A stretch of DNA of 64,000 bases from Cyclospora cayetanensis (lineage: Eukaryota > Apicomplexa > Conoidasida > Eucoccidiorida > Eimeriidae): assembly GCF_002999335.1 (NCBI RefSeq), contig NW_020312114.1:248001-312000 (forward strand). The letters are read 5' to 3'. The translations under genes and the position numbers were made by a program. Position 1 is the first letter of the stretch. Every line of letters starts with the position of its first letter. The notes beneath the pieces are model-generated. The model was not told the origin of the DNA, made no database searches, and saw nothing but the letters and a program-made list of their open reading frames with translations. Shown in pieces: positions 1-10,629 of this stretch.

Positions 1-77
1 CGGCCTCTTTGCTTGTGAGATTTCTCCCTCTCTCTGTGTCTACGTCGCACTGAATTCTACGGAGCGGGGTCTTGTAC

Positions 78-1070
78 CTCGGCTGTCAAGCAGTCCAGCA
101 CTGCCTGAACGCTCCCTTTAGGGCACCCCGCCTTTGGCTTCCCCCCCATGGGGTTAAGTCCACAGAATTCGACGAGCATAACCGCATCCACGCCGTAAGC
201 CTCGTAGAAGTCACCAACCTGCGCAGCGTCGAGAACAGAGGCCTGTGCGCTAGCGAGAGGAGCCCTGAGGTGGCGCTTCGCACGTATGGCCGTAGGGAGC
301 AGAGTGCGGACGGCGGAACGAGAAGCGGCGCAAAAGAGAAGCAAAAAGCGAAGGCGTGGAAGGGGAAAGAGGGCCAGAAGGGAGCAGCGCCGGCGGCAGT
401 ATCAACCGGAGGCAGGTAGCGGCAGTCTGCTCCAGGGGAGCCTGGAGGCAGGGGGAAGGGGCCCTCCAGCGCGTCGTTCTTGCCTTACTTGGGTAAGGAT
501 GACATGGTCCTTGTGTAGGACCTTCTGCTTCTCCACGAACTGCATAAGTGCGGTCATACCGACTCCCTCAGGCAGCATGAGGGGGTTGCTGAAGGAAAGC
601 TGCGGCAGGAGGCGCTTAGCCAGGGGCCTCCCCAGGCGGGCAAGGCGGGAGAGGAAGACGCTCGAAACCAGTGGGGCCCCTGAGGAGACCCCTAAGTCGG
701 ATGCCGATAGGGGTAGGGGGTACTTTCGTGGGCTGTTTTCGCTGTCACGGCTGCCAGCGCTGCTGCGGCGGAACAGCGTGTAGCTGCGCTGCTGGTGGTA
801 ACGGTAACGGTGAGGGCTGGTACAGTCGCTGCTTGGCAGAATGCACTGAAAGCACGTCGAGAGGGCTTGCCGAGCGGTCCAGACTGGCCTTAGGGGCCTC
901 AAAAACCGTTCCCCCGCTATCCGTTGGGGGGGGCCCTGCCTTGCGGGAGCGGTGCATCCTCCCATAGCGAACGCCTCAAGGGAGAGAGCCCCCAGCAAAA
1001 GGAGAGCGACTCTCAGCAAGAGCAAAGTGAAGGACCAAGGGGGGCCCCGTACCCTGCCGCTGCAGGGCAT
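78..1070 (-). CDS. MSH1: MSH1-type organellar MutS homologue, 5' part (partial, runs off left edge)
   Basis: Two exons are visible: 489-1070 and 78-218, with phase 0 at the join. The intron 219-488 starts GTAAGG and ends GCGCAG. Across the junction the protein reads ILTQ-VGDFYEAYG, then GLNPMGGKPKAGCP. This is the MutS mismatch-recognition domain I signature in the form typical of plant and coccidian MSH1, with a GDFYE core and the GLNP..G...AGCP loop. A donor at 77/76 (GAG|GTACAA) follows, so the MutS core and ATPase lie beyond the window. The first 194 codons are a leader: a hydrophobic stretch at about residues 14-33 (FTLLLLRVALLLLGALSLEA) resembles a signal peptide and is followed by a basic, Ser-rich region. 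The Toxoplasma homologue is known as a mitochondrial protein that maintains mitochondrial DNA; this leader looks more secretory, so apicoplast or dual targeting is possible. Family call strong, targeting uncertain. Confidence 0.85.
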
Positions 1071-1904
1071 TCCTCAGGGGCCCCCAACTAACAGCGGCTC
1101 CTACAGAGGGCCGCTTTTTGTATGCAGGACCCAGGCCGGGAGGGCCCCCTTCTTGGAGGCTGCGGAAGAACGGAGCTCAGGCAGAGCAGGCGCACTAGAA
1201 AGCCCTCTCAAGCGCAGACAGGCTAGAAGCCGCGGGAAGTTGAAGCGTGAGATATTCGAGGGGTGGTGCCGGCCTTAGCGCCTACAACGATAGGCTTCAA
1301 AGTTTGGGCGAAATATCTCCTAATATATGGATGTGCAACTCCGGAGGGAGCCCAGCATGCTGCAGAAGAACCTATAGGCGCCATGGGCTCTTTGTGGCCC
1401 TCGAGGTCCTCAGCACAGGGGGCCCCAGACATGGGGGCCCCCCAAATCGTGGGGTGTTATGTCTTGGTTGTCGGATCAGCGCGTGCTGCTGCTCGATTGG
1501 CCGGAACAAAAACAAGGAAACAGGACGAAATTACGCAAAACTGTTGATTTACAAGCCAAATAGTTGCATTGAACATACGGACAAAACAAAATAACCCGAA
1601 ATACTTGGCGCACGTCGAGGGCCTTCGTAGGGGGGCCCCCCATCCGGGGCCCCAACAGAAGCGACATCCAGTGCCCCTGTTCTTTATATCCCTGTGTTCG
1701 TCAACAACAACGACTGTTTCCAACATATTTTTTTGCCTATGCCACCCTGGTAGGAAGCTATGGACTAGGTAGGGGCCCCTCAGCAGCTAGCCTGTCTTTA
1801 CCAGGGGGCCCCGCGTTTTGTCCAGCCTCGAGCCACTGAACCCTTCTCCCCTCCCCCAAGTCTCAGTATGGGGTCTGTCTGTGTCTTCCAGAGTCTCTAG
1901 TGCC
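1071..1904. promoter_or_regulatory. Divergent intergenic region between MSH1 and the uS9 gene
   Basis: About 830 bases separate the start codons of the minus-strand MSH1 gene and the plus-strand uS9 gene, so both promoters must lie here. The stretch is rich in GGGCCC palindromes (for example 1037-1043, 1417-1446, 1631-1655). No TATA-like element could be assigned. ORFs here are short, overlap on both strands and show no recognisable protein. Confidence 0.4.
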
Positions 1905-3564
1905 ATGAAGAGGCCGTCGAAGGCCCCACCTCGCAGGGGCCTCTCCCGTTTTCTCTACTGTGAGCTGCTGTGTTTGGTCTGCGGTTGCTTTATAACGGAG
2001 AATACAGCGGCGCACCTCCTGATCTTTGAATCCGAATTCTTACCCTCTCTGCGGCCTTCCTATCGGCTGCCACCTCGGAGCGCCTTCTTGAGCGCCCCCC
2101 TCTTACCTGCCTCCTTCGGGCCCAACTCGAGGCATTTCCCGGGGCCCCCCTCTAGCATGCAGCTTCGAACATCTGGCAGCGAATCCTTCGAGCCACGTCG
2201 CTTGTCAGCAGCAATCCAAAACCCCATGACACACCCTTTATTCGCCTTTCCGAGGGAGGGCGAGGAAGAGAACTCGGCGATGGAAGGTCTTGCGAACGGG
2301 GAGTCATTCTTGCGGATTGGAGGGGGCCTCGAGGGCCCCCATGGAAATCCGAAGGAGGCTTTATCGAGAGCTAAGCAAAGAGACTTTTCATGGGGAACAC
2401 GGAAACAGTGAGTCTTACCCCGTGGGTGCTGTCACCTCTGCTCCTGCTGCTTCTGGCAGTAGTGGACAGTGAGCTGTGATGCACGACTGAGACGAGGGAG
2501 TCAACTGCGAGCGGCGCAATCGCACGCTAAGCCGACTCTTCATATTTACAAACATTAAGCTAAACGGCGAAGCACCAGGATCTTCTGCACGCACTTTTAT
2601 GCGCCTCCCAGGGCCCCTGTGGTAGACGCGCAGGCAGCAGCCACGCCTGTTAGAAGCGCCTCCTGCAGCACTCTCAGACGCATGTTGCACTGGAATCATT
2701 TAGAATGAAGCTCCACTCTATCTTAGGCATATATTTTCTGCGTGCTCGAGCGCTTGCATCTCTTTGTGCGTCCACCGCGTTTTCTTTTTCTTGTACCTAC
2801 CTCTGCGTGTTGTTTAGGTCATATGCTCGTGTGCGTCTGCTTAGCGGCAGCGGCCGTTTAACAGTTAATGGAAGGGATGGTGGCGAATACTTTCAAGGCA
2901 ACGAGTTCTGGCTCCTGAACTGCAGGGCCCCCCTCGTAGAAGTCAATTCGGAGAATCGATTCGACATTGAGGCGCAAGTGCGTTTTAGGGGTGCCCAGCC
3001 ACAGCAGCACTCATAGAAACCCTAAATTTCCTCTTTGGCCGTTACTCGTGTTGCGAACGGCTTGTGTGGATGCCGCCGCTTCTGATTTATTACGGGGGGA
3101 ATGGGATTTTCATGGTGTGCACGTATGAAAACGGTGAGAACATGCGCATGAAGGGCGCGGAGTACACGTACAGCACCGCCCTTCATCTTTTCTGCGCATG
3201 CACGCTGCAGGCGAGCAGCGAAAAACGCTTTGCTTTTGCCTGTAGCACATATACTCCTTACTCAGGGCTTTGTTTTTTCTGATCAGCCTCGCAGTATTTT
3301 TCCTCGTGGTGGGGTCACTCGGCTCGCAAATTCCAGACATCCTGTGAAGCTGTGTTGCCTCCTGATCAGGCAAAGGGCGGAGGTCTTGGTGGTCAGTCTG
3401 GAGCCATAATGCTGGCAGTCGCGCGTGAGCTGTGTAGGCAGCAGCCGCATTTGCGCCCCGTTCTCAAAAGGGGATCCTTCTTGACAGTCGATTCAAGGCG
3501 AGTCGAACGAAAAAAGTTCGGCTTACGGAAAGCGAGAAAAAGAAAGCAATACAGCAAACGTTGA
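1905..3564 (+). CDS. RPS9: Organellar (apicoplast-type) ribosomal protein uS9
   Basis: Three exons are inferred: 1905-2407, 2818-2977 and 3370-3564, giving about 285 residues. Junctions are CA|GTGAGT...TTTAG|G (phase 2) and CAA|GTGCGT...ATCAG|GCA (phase 0). Joined, they read [19 protein letters not shown], then [11 protein letters not shown], then [19 protein letters not shown], ending [11 protein letters not shown]. This is bacterial-type S9 from start to end, including the basic C-terminal tail that reaches into the decoding site. The first ~165 residues are an extension; the start [12 protein letters not shown] leads into a hydrophobic segment ([15 protein letters not shown]) that fits a signal peptide, followed by a Ser/Pro/Arg-rich region like an apicoplast transit peptide. 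Nuclear-encoded S9 with such a bipartite leader is a classic apicoplast protein of coccidia. An in-frame ATG at 1818 is possible but would bury the signal sequence. Confidence 0.9.
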
Positions 3565-4690
3565 CGCTTCAAAAGAGGCAGATACTGCACTTTTCCCACA
3601 TACGTTCATGTAATGGCTTGCATCTGCGCATGCGCATGGCTACCAATGTGCCTGCACGCATCGTGAAATACATGTGTAGGTATATATGTAGATATCTACA
3701 TGTATGCAGATGTAGACGGCCATTGTACACGCTCCATTTTTACGTCTCCGTAGGGGCATACTTTATTCGAAACTGAGTTTAAACTTTGTGGATTTTTATA
3801 GAGTTTCCCCCCCTCCCCGAAATGCTTCCCCATTCCCATGCCCACGCCCTTCAGAGTTCCCGACATAGTGGGAGAGGGCCTGCTAGGATTCGCGTGGCTG
3901 CACCCTCTAACTAGTCTAAATTTTCGCAACTAGGTGCGCATAGCTTTGAAAGCACACCCACACGATGTTGTGCCTTCTTCCTCGAGCCAAGAGTACACCG
4001 CTCTTTAAAAGATATGCAAACAGACAGACCAGCTAATCAATTCATTACTATTTTTGTAGTTAAATATAAGTGGTGTAGTGCGAAGCGGGCTAAGCCCTCT
4101 TATACCACCGCGAAGAGGTATACAAAAGAATACTAGGACAACATACCTTGCCTGCGCATATATCTTAATGTAGACAACACCTGAACAGTAATTACCAGCA
4201 GGTCCTAAAGCACTACCCCTAGGCAAAGGAGTTTTTTTCTGGCAGGGCATGGGTTGTGGAAACCAAATCACCAAGGATCACAGGAAATACCTTCCATGGC
4301 GACTAGAGTTGTTGATCAATCTAGGCGCAATTTCTGCCGCAAACCCGCAAAACCAGCAACTGCTCCCGTGTCAATCACTGAAGCTGGCATTCCCGACCTT
4401 AGATCACTCTAATCTAGCGTGTAGCGTCCTCGGCGGTTATCGGTTATCGGATCCAACACTTCTACGACTTTTTACTATCTCTTTTCGCCTCTACTGGTCA
4501 GTCGACTACGTACAAAGTCCACGAATCATTTTGAGAGTTTCGCAACATGTTACGAAAGCCAAATATATTGCTAGCAGTGTTACGCCCCAAACAGTCAGGA
4601 AAATTGATAAAGTGGGAATGAGCAATGATTCGTGAGAGGACTGCAAATGGACCTAGCCACCTGCTTGCAAACTTCTCCGTCCGGTGCCCT
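3565..4690. other. Gene-free stretch downstream of uS9
   Basis: Only short, unconvincing ORFs are present. A small ATAT/GTAT-rich stretch lies at 3671-3712. The 128-codon plus-strand ORF at 4249-4635 has no family signature and may belong to repeat-derived DNA next to the retroelement remnant. Confidence 0.4.
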
Positions 4691-4699
4691 TGTCATGCC

Positions 4700-6860
4700 T
4701 GCCAATCCATGACCACTTAATCTACAGACTTGAAATCAGACTGCCACTTAGCAAAATTCGGTAATCGTATTCGCTCATCGTTGCGCATGCATTGGCGTGC
4801 AGAAGCCAGCTGTTCGCATGGGCAAAAGGCAATGGCCACGCCTTAGTAGCTGCAAATGCCACCGGTTCGGGCTCAGTATCTGCAGCTAAAAACAGAATCT
4901 CAGAAGCACAATTGCCCCCGCAAGAAGCGACCACTTGCATGTCTTCTTATCTCACAGCACCTGAAGCTCTCGCCCTTGGCGTTGGAGGTTCTCTTGAGCG
5001 TTTCGGCAGTAGACTGAGACACCGTCACTGTCGACAGCCTCTCAGCCCTTCTTGATACGCTCAAAACTCTGTCAAATTTGCTATTGCCGCATAACTGGAG
5101 GAATAGCAAGTGCAAGCGGCATATAAGTGTTTTCGAATTTGTGACGGGGTGTGTGGAATGTTGTGCTTGCCAGTGAGGTGTATGGGAACTTGTAAGAAAG
5201 CGCCTAATAGTCGAATGTGGAATATATCGTTGATCCGTTTGGCTTGCCAAATAATTCGACAATATGATGCATCAGAAACGTATGCTCCACACCTTCGGGG
5301 GCTTGAATTTGAGGCACGTGAGCCACATTTAGTCTTTTACGGTGCCAACGCGGGTTGTGGCCAAAAGTGATGGTGGATTTCTGCACTCTGTCCTTTTTCA
5401 ACAATTCATTCGCTTGCCGCTTAAGCAAATATCTATGCTGTAGTGGCTTACGATGTCACGTAACATAGTTAGGGGCTAACACGGGGATATCCGATACGAT
5501 GTGGTGGACGACCCGAACGGACCAGCCCAGCGGCAGCCTGGCATTATTTAGCACAGACACGAGCTTCCCCTTGATATTTGTCCATTCCTGCTATTTCTAA
5601 GCAAACCGTACAGTCGATGTTTCTGATAAAGAGCCGGTTGCTGTGCCACTAAAATGGGACGCATGCTCAGAATCCCCTTGTCTTTTTGCCCTGCTGAGCA
5701 GCCCGCGTGGACGCTCCACCTCTCCTTGCTGAGTTACTCACTCTATCAGGCTCACGACTGATAGAATGAGGGCTGTTGAGACAACCGCAATTTAAATCCG
5801 TTTAGCCCTTTTCAGCACACTTCCACAGCGCGAGGCAATGATCGCATGCGCTCCTTTCCTTCGGTCCCCCATGGCATACCTAAAAATTACGTCATGATAT
5901 GCGGGTTCATAATACAAAACAAGCCACGCTGCTGACTCTAGATTCCTATTCAAATTGGCATTTTACTGCCTGAGCCCCGCCATTATTTTTGTTCTGCTGT
6001 TGTCAGCAAGTCTCTTACTATCTGCGCTAGCGAGTGAACACTCAGATCGGACGTTTGCACAGTCCCCTCAAAATGATTGCTCCAGCTCATATCCAAAAGC
6101 AAGCAGCGGTAGCACTTTGGGGTGATTAAGGTGAATTTGTATCTGCGCGAAACTGACCCATGATGGCCCTTCAACTGGGGCTCTCTCCCCTGTAGCCTTC
6201 TTCATTATGCAGCAGCCTCCGTGGTGAACTCCCCGTTTCCCTGATGCGCAAAGTTATGTCGTCAAGCAGTCTACTCCCACTTGGCTCAGTCCTGCTGTTC
6301 AAGCTCTTCAGCAATCTGCGTTCTCTTGCAGTTCCCGACTCTATGAACCTCTTCCCACAATAGAAACAGGTGCGTTGTTGAGGAGCTGTCTGGGGCTGCT
6401 TTGGAACACAGCTTCCCTCGGATTTCTCGTTTCGTATTCACTTTAGACTGTAGACTCCGGCCAGCTAACTCCGCTCCAACATGCATAGTTTGAAGTTTTC
6501 GAATTGGTTCTCGCTATCCTGTCAAAGATGCAGGTTTAGTGCTCATTTGTCCCTAAGGCCTCGAGTCATTCATCTTTTGCTATACCCCCACCGGTCGGCT
6601 GCTGAATCACTGAGGGGCTGTCCACTTTGCGATGACCTGACTTGAGACATTGGTACACCTGACATACCACTGATAAAGCAGCTGGTCCTCTACGTTGTGC
6701 CTTCTGCGATTCAAAGTTTGCATACCATTTAATGCATCGCGCTTTTTTATGGTGTCTCAAATCTTCCAGAGCTTGCTTTTTAGCCAATCTCGGCATCAGC
6801 TGATGAGTTTTAATTTGTTTAAACGCTTGAACCGTACCAGCGCCGTCAAGCACACGACTG
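4700..6860 (-). mobile_element. Decayed Ty3/gypsy-type retrotransposon remnant (gag-pol fragments, minus strand)
   Basis: Reading the minus strand from high to low coordinates, fragments occur in gag-pol order. At 6566-6853 there is a gag-like segment (LMPRLAKKQALEDL, then IKWYANFESQ). At 6328-6368 there is a CCHC zinc knuckle split by a frameshift: CFYCGK in one frame, HRVGNC in the next. At 5204-5428 there is the start of a reverse transcriptase: LKRQANELLKKDRVQKS, then MHHIVELF and GSTIYSTFDY, which fits the usual (L.GATVFSKLDL) RT motif. At about 4770-4870 a degraded RNase H start (WLLHANACATM, where intact elements have LHTDASD) can be read. Stops and frameshifts show it is dead. No LTRs, primer-binding site or target-site duplication were found, so the limits are approximate. 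Confidence 0.7.
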
Positions 6861-7790
6861 TTTCTCTATGAATCGAGGCTAGCATTGAAGCGTCTTATGT
6901 CTAATAAGCATGCGGCAAGAACGACTCGCTCCTATTTGTCTGGAGAGTACAAGGCGAGGTACACATCCAACCGGATGATGAAGTTTTTGTTAAATGCCCA
7001 TCGTAATGGCCAACAGGCTTTTCTTGACGGCATAACCTCATTGCTCATGGGAAGCTACTGCGTATAAATCAGCTTGCAGCCCGACCTCTGCATTCCCAGT
7101 AGTCCGTGTGCCACCGCTACTTTCGTTGCTAAAGACTCTTATACCCAGACTGCCAAAAGAAACGATAATTTGAATGGCCAGCTAACTAGACAAAAGCTGG
7201 ATGTGTTGTGGGGAAACCCGCCACCCAATTTATCCACATCTAGTGGATTAGCGTAAATCGCTGCACCGAACTATGCATCGACACTAAATAAAAGGCTCCA
7301 TCAAAGGCTCAGGCCTCCGTAGGAAGACACTCATATCCATACTTAGTATTAACCTAATAGAAAGCTTCTGAGCTCTTCATATTGCAGAGCTCAGTAGTCT
7401 TCTGTGCTTGCGTCTCTATAGGGCTCTCAACATGAGGGGAGAAACAAGTAGGGTGCGTAGCTGCACACCTACAGCCCTCAGAGCAATCAAAGTTAGTTGC
7501 ACAGCCCATCAGGCACGCACGCACATGCATCCAACCCTGTGCTTTCTTTCGATATTGCTGTGCTCTAGAACGAAGGGTTACATTGGAAGACAATCAATTA
7601 GCTACTTACTAGTTATACGCTTTGCGTAGAAAGACTAGTGCACTAATAAGTGTTTTAATGTAGCTTAGCCCGCTACAGAGCATATCTACAGACGCATTGT
7701 GAGCCCGAGTTGACAAAAGAGCCGAATTGGTTTGCGCACTTAATAGTACATCAGTTTTATCAAACTAAGGAATAGTGAAGAAATAACCAA
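6861..7790. other. Gene-poor stretch, no supported gene
   Basis: AT-rich DNA with ORFs of fewer than 80 codons on both strands, none with a recognisable motif. It lies between the retroelement remnant and the dispersed repeat copy at 7.8 kb and may contain the missing LTR of that element, but no terminal repeat was recognised. Confidence 0.35.
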
Positions 7791-7804
7791 CTGGTGTATC
7801 CGCT

Positions 7805-7990
7805 CATATGTCTGCTTCATTGCAGAGTCCTGCTAGGGAGGTTGGTACAAGAAGATGCAGCATTGTGTGCGCTTGCCCTGGATGCTATGTGTAACTGGGA
7901 ATGCCTGCTCGGAGTACTTAGAGGGTGGAGCTACCCGCTGCTTAGTTGTCACCATTCCGTCATTGTGAACCCTGAAAGGCGTGGGTAGGG
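7805..7990 (+). repeat. Dispersed repeat, copy 1 of 2 (partner at 40.3 kb)
   Basis: A segment of about 120-190 bases is clearly similar by eye to 40285-40480, in the same orientation. Both contain GCAGAGT(C/T)CTG, then CAAGAAGA(T/C)GCA and GATGCTATG at matching spacing, and both can be translated as a related peptide (RVLLGRLVQEDAALCALALD here, RVLCKSAQEDAILGASALD there). The similarity fades on either side. The nature is unknown: an exon of a dispersed gene family, or part of a transposon, are both possible. Confidence 0.5.
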
Positions 7991-7999
7991 GGAAGACGC

Positions 8000-10620
8000 C
8001 TCCTGGGAGTCGCTCGATGACTTGCTATGTTTTTATTCTGTAGGTAAGTACTTGCCTACAGAAATGGTAGACGGAGCGTTGCAGTGCTCGAAGCAAGGTG
8101 AAACGGCAAGTCGAAAGAGAAGCTACGTCTAAGCGTACATTTTTTTGAAAGTGAGGGCGGATGAAGAGCACAGGGTGAACCGGGGGATTACCCAAACTTA
8201 ACCGGGGACCCAGCAATAATCGAGGGGATACAGACATATTGCTTACCTTAAGTATTACGCAGCCATAGGAAAGATTAAGGACCAAATCTTTCGTGCAACG
8301 ATAATAAAAGTCGGCGTGGTACGAGTCCCCTAGTACAAGGCATCGCTCAGGAGGCAGTGCAAGTCCCCCCGCGCCTCATCGCTGTGCTCTTGCAAATACA
8401 TCTGCTTCCTCTCGCACAATGCGGGGTTAGAAGATAAACCCAATTTGTTTTATAACGGGCAATTATTCGAGGATGATGCGACTATCAAAGCGTAGAAAAG
8501 GCCGCTGCCTGCCACACATGACGTTGCTCAAGAAAGGCGCACAGAGGGTTCCTCTCTTCACTGCCGTGGCCCTGGCCATGTATACCCGTCAGCATAGTTA
8601 TTGGAGAAGTACGCATTACCTAATTTGCATGGCTCGTTACGGTGTTGTTCATTGTTTCCGGAAGGGGGGGGGCGGTTGCACATACCATTCTCTGATCGGC
8701 CAGCCCCAAAGCAGTCAAGAAAACGTAGCTAGGTAATGCCTTCATTGCTTCGTCGTTTCTTCATTGTTTTTTTAGCAATGCCTACAGAAGCTGCATCTAT
8801 TGCTATCAACTTCTTCAGTCTACACTTGTGCCCCTCACAGACTGTACAGCGTGCTTCAAAACACCGAAAGACCAGCAGGCTGCCCGCTTCCTGATATTGT
8901 GGACTGCGCATGGGATTGTCCAAGTGCGCGTGGTTGCGGCGTTGTGCCTCGATGCTCACTTCATGTCTAATACGGAATTCGGACGAACGCTTCCTCTAAT
9001 TTCGCTAACCCCTCAGGCTGGACACCCGCCAGGCGCTGCCGACACACTGCAATGCAGCCGCAAACCCACGAGGTATCAAGCAATCCAGGGGAAAGTAAAG
9101 GAAACCCCAAAGTTTCTTTTGGTCTTTCAAAGGAAGCGCAAGCTGTCGTGGAGCATATAGTTCAAGGCAAATGCAAGGACAGCATCATTCAATTTACGGT
9201 CGACAACGAAACCAGTACGAGAGAGCAAGTACTGACTGAATAAAACGCAGTGTAGAATCAACATGTGTTATCCCTGTATCACTCTTTGTTTAAAACCGCG
9301 ACTTCATCGTGTGCTCACGCTTTGATTCCTCAATGTTGTACTCTAGGCTTTTCAGACCTCATTGCCACGTTTTTTCAGGTTTGATATCTCCGAAGACTTC
9401 CCTTCCATTTGACGGGTGCAGTCGAGCAGACAGAGTAGAACGCGTGCTGTCTTTGGCTAAGAAAGAGGGGGCTTCCCTTTTTATCTTCCGAATGGACCTG
9501 AGGTCGAATACACCGGAATGGTCAGTATGGGCAATTTACTCCCCGTCCATCCCTGCAGTCGCAAAAAGAGGATCTTGGCGTTTCTAGGTGGTTTCTTCAT
9601 ATCTGTAGATTGGATTGAATCGCTTAAGGGGTACTCTTCTGTATCCGCCAGCTATCTTGTTTAGTCTTGCCCGTACAGCCAATTTGAATACCGAGAGTTG
9701 CACCCCGGACTAGACACGGTTTAGAAGCATAAGGATACAGCTGACTATTTCCTAACATGCTCGTAATGGCGGATCCAGTACAAGTGAACAGCCCATACTT
9801 CAGCATCATAGAATGTAAAGTAGCCTCCAGTATTCATGAGGACCCTGAATTTTACTCCTACGCACGGTGCTCTCAACGGTATATTCGTATCATGCTCACT
9901 GCCAGCAGCGCCCTGTTGCAAATTACCCACGTTTCCACCCATACACAATAATAAGTCCGCTTCTTGGTGTATCTATAAAGCTACTTTTCGATGCTGCCAG
10001 GAGAGCTGGCATGACAACATAGAGGGGCGTGGTGCAACTCATTGCATTTGCAATGAGCTCCTTGTGCTATTATGACATTATTTTTGCAGAATTAGGCATT
10101 TAGAAGTGTCTGAAACTGTGTTTGCAAATACTCGCTGATTGGACCCCTTGCTGTTTGCCCTGACGTGTTCTTTCACAGGGCAATGCTGGCCTGGGCTCCT
10201 GAAGGGAGTGTCCCGTACGCGCAACGGATGTTTTACTTTACTGCGCTGTCTTGGTTCTCACGAACACTTGTTAATGCCAGGCCAGTACACGAGTTCTACG
10301 TGAAGTGTGAGCATGAGATGCCCTCGTTTCACTGGAGCTGAGAAGGGCCAGTTTGCATAACTCATACTGACTGTAAAGGGCGATCGCGGATTTGCAATTA
10401 AGATTGCTTACAACAAAAAGTGGCAACAAAGCCATTGCTGTAGATCATATGTTAGTGGCAGGAAAATGACGCGGCAGTGCGAAAGTATACTTCAGTCATC
10501 ATGGACGTGAAGCTAGGTGCATACCACTCGGGTGTACATGCACCAAAGCTGTGCTGTTCATTTGCCCGCCTCTTACCTCTGGGCACCGATTTTAACATGC
10601 CGGAGACTACTTCTTGCGTG
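8000..10620. other. Gene-poor stretch, no supported gene
   Basis: Low-GC DNA holding only short ORFs. The longest plus-strand candidates (8828-9160, 9052-9243, 9309-9587) have ordinary composition but no motif or domain that I recognise, and no splice chain could be built with confidence. A short G run occurs at 8666-8673. Confidence 0.35.
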
Positions 10621-10629
10621 CATCCCATT

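Noticed and set aside
402..1070. Treating the 222-codon ORF as a complete gene
   Set aside because: Its last ~28 codons read into intron sequence; a donor at 488 joins it in phase to the MutS motif exon.
3064..3282. 72-codon ORF between uS9 exons 2 and 3
   Set aside because: Falls in the intron removed to restore the uS9 protein.
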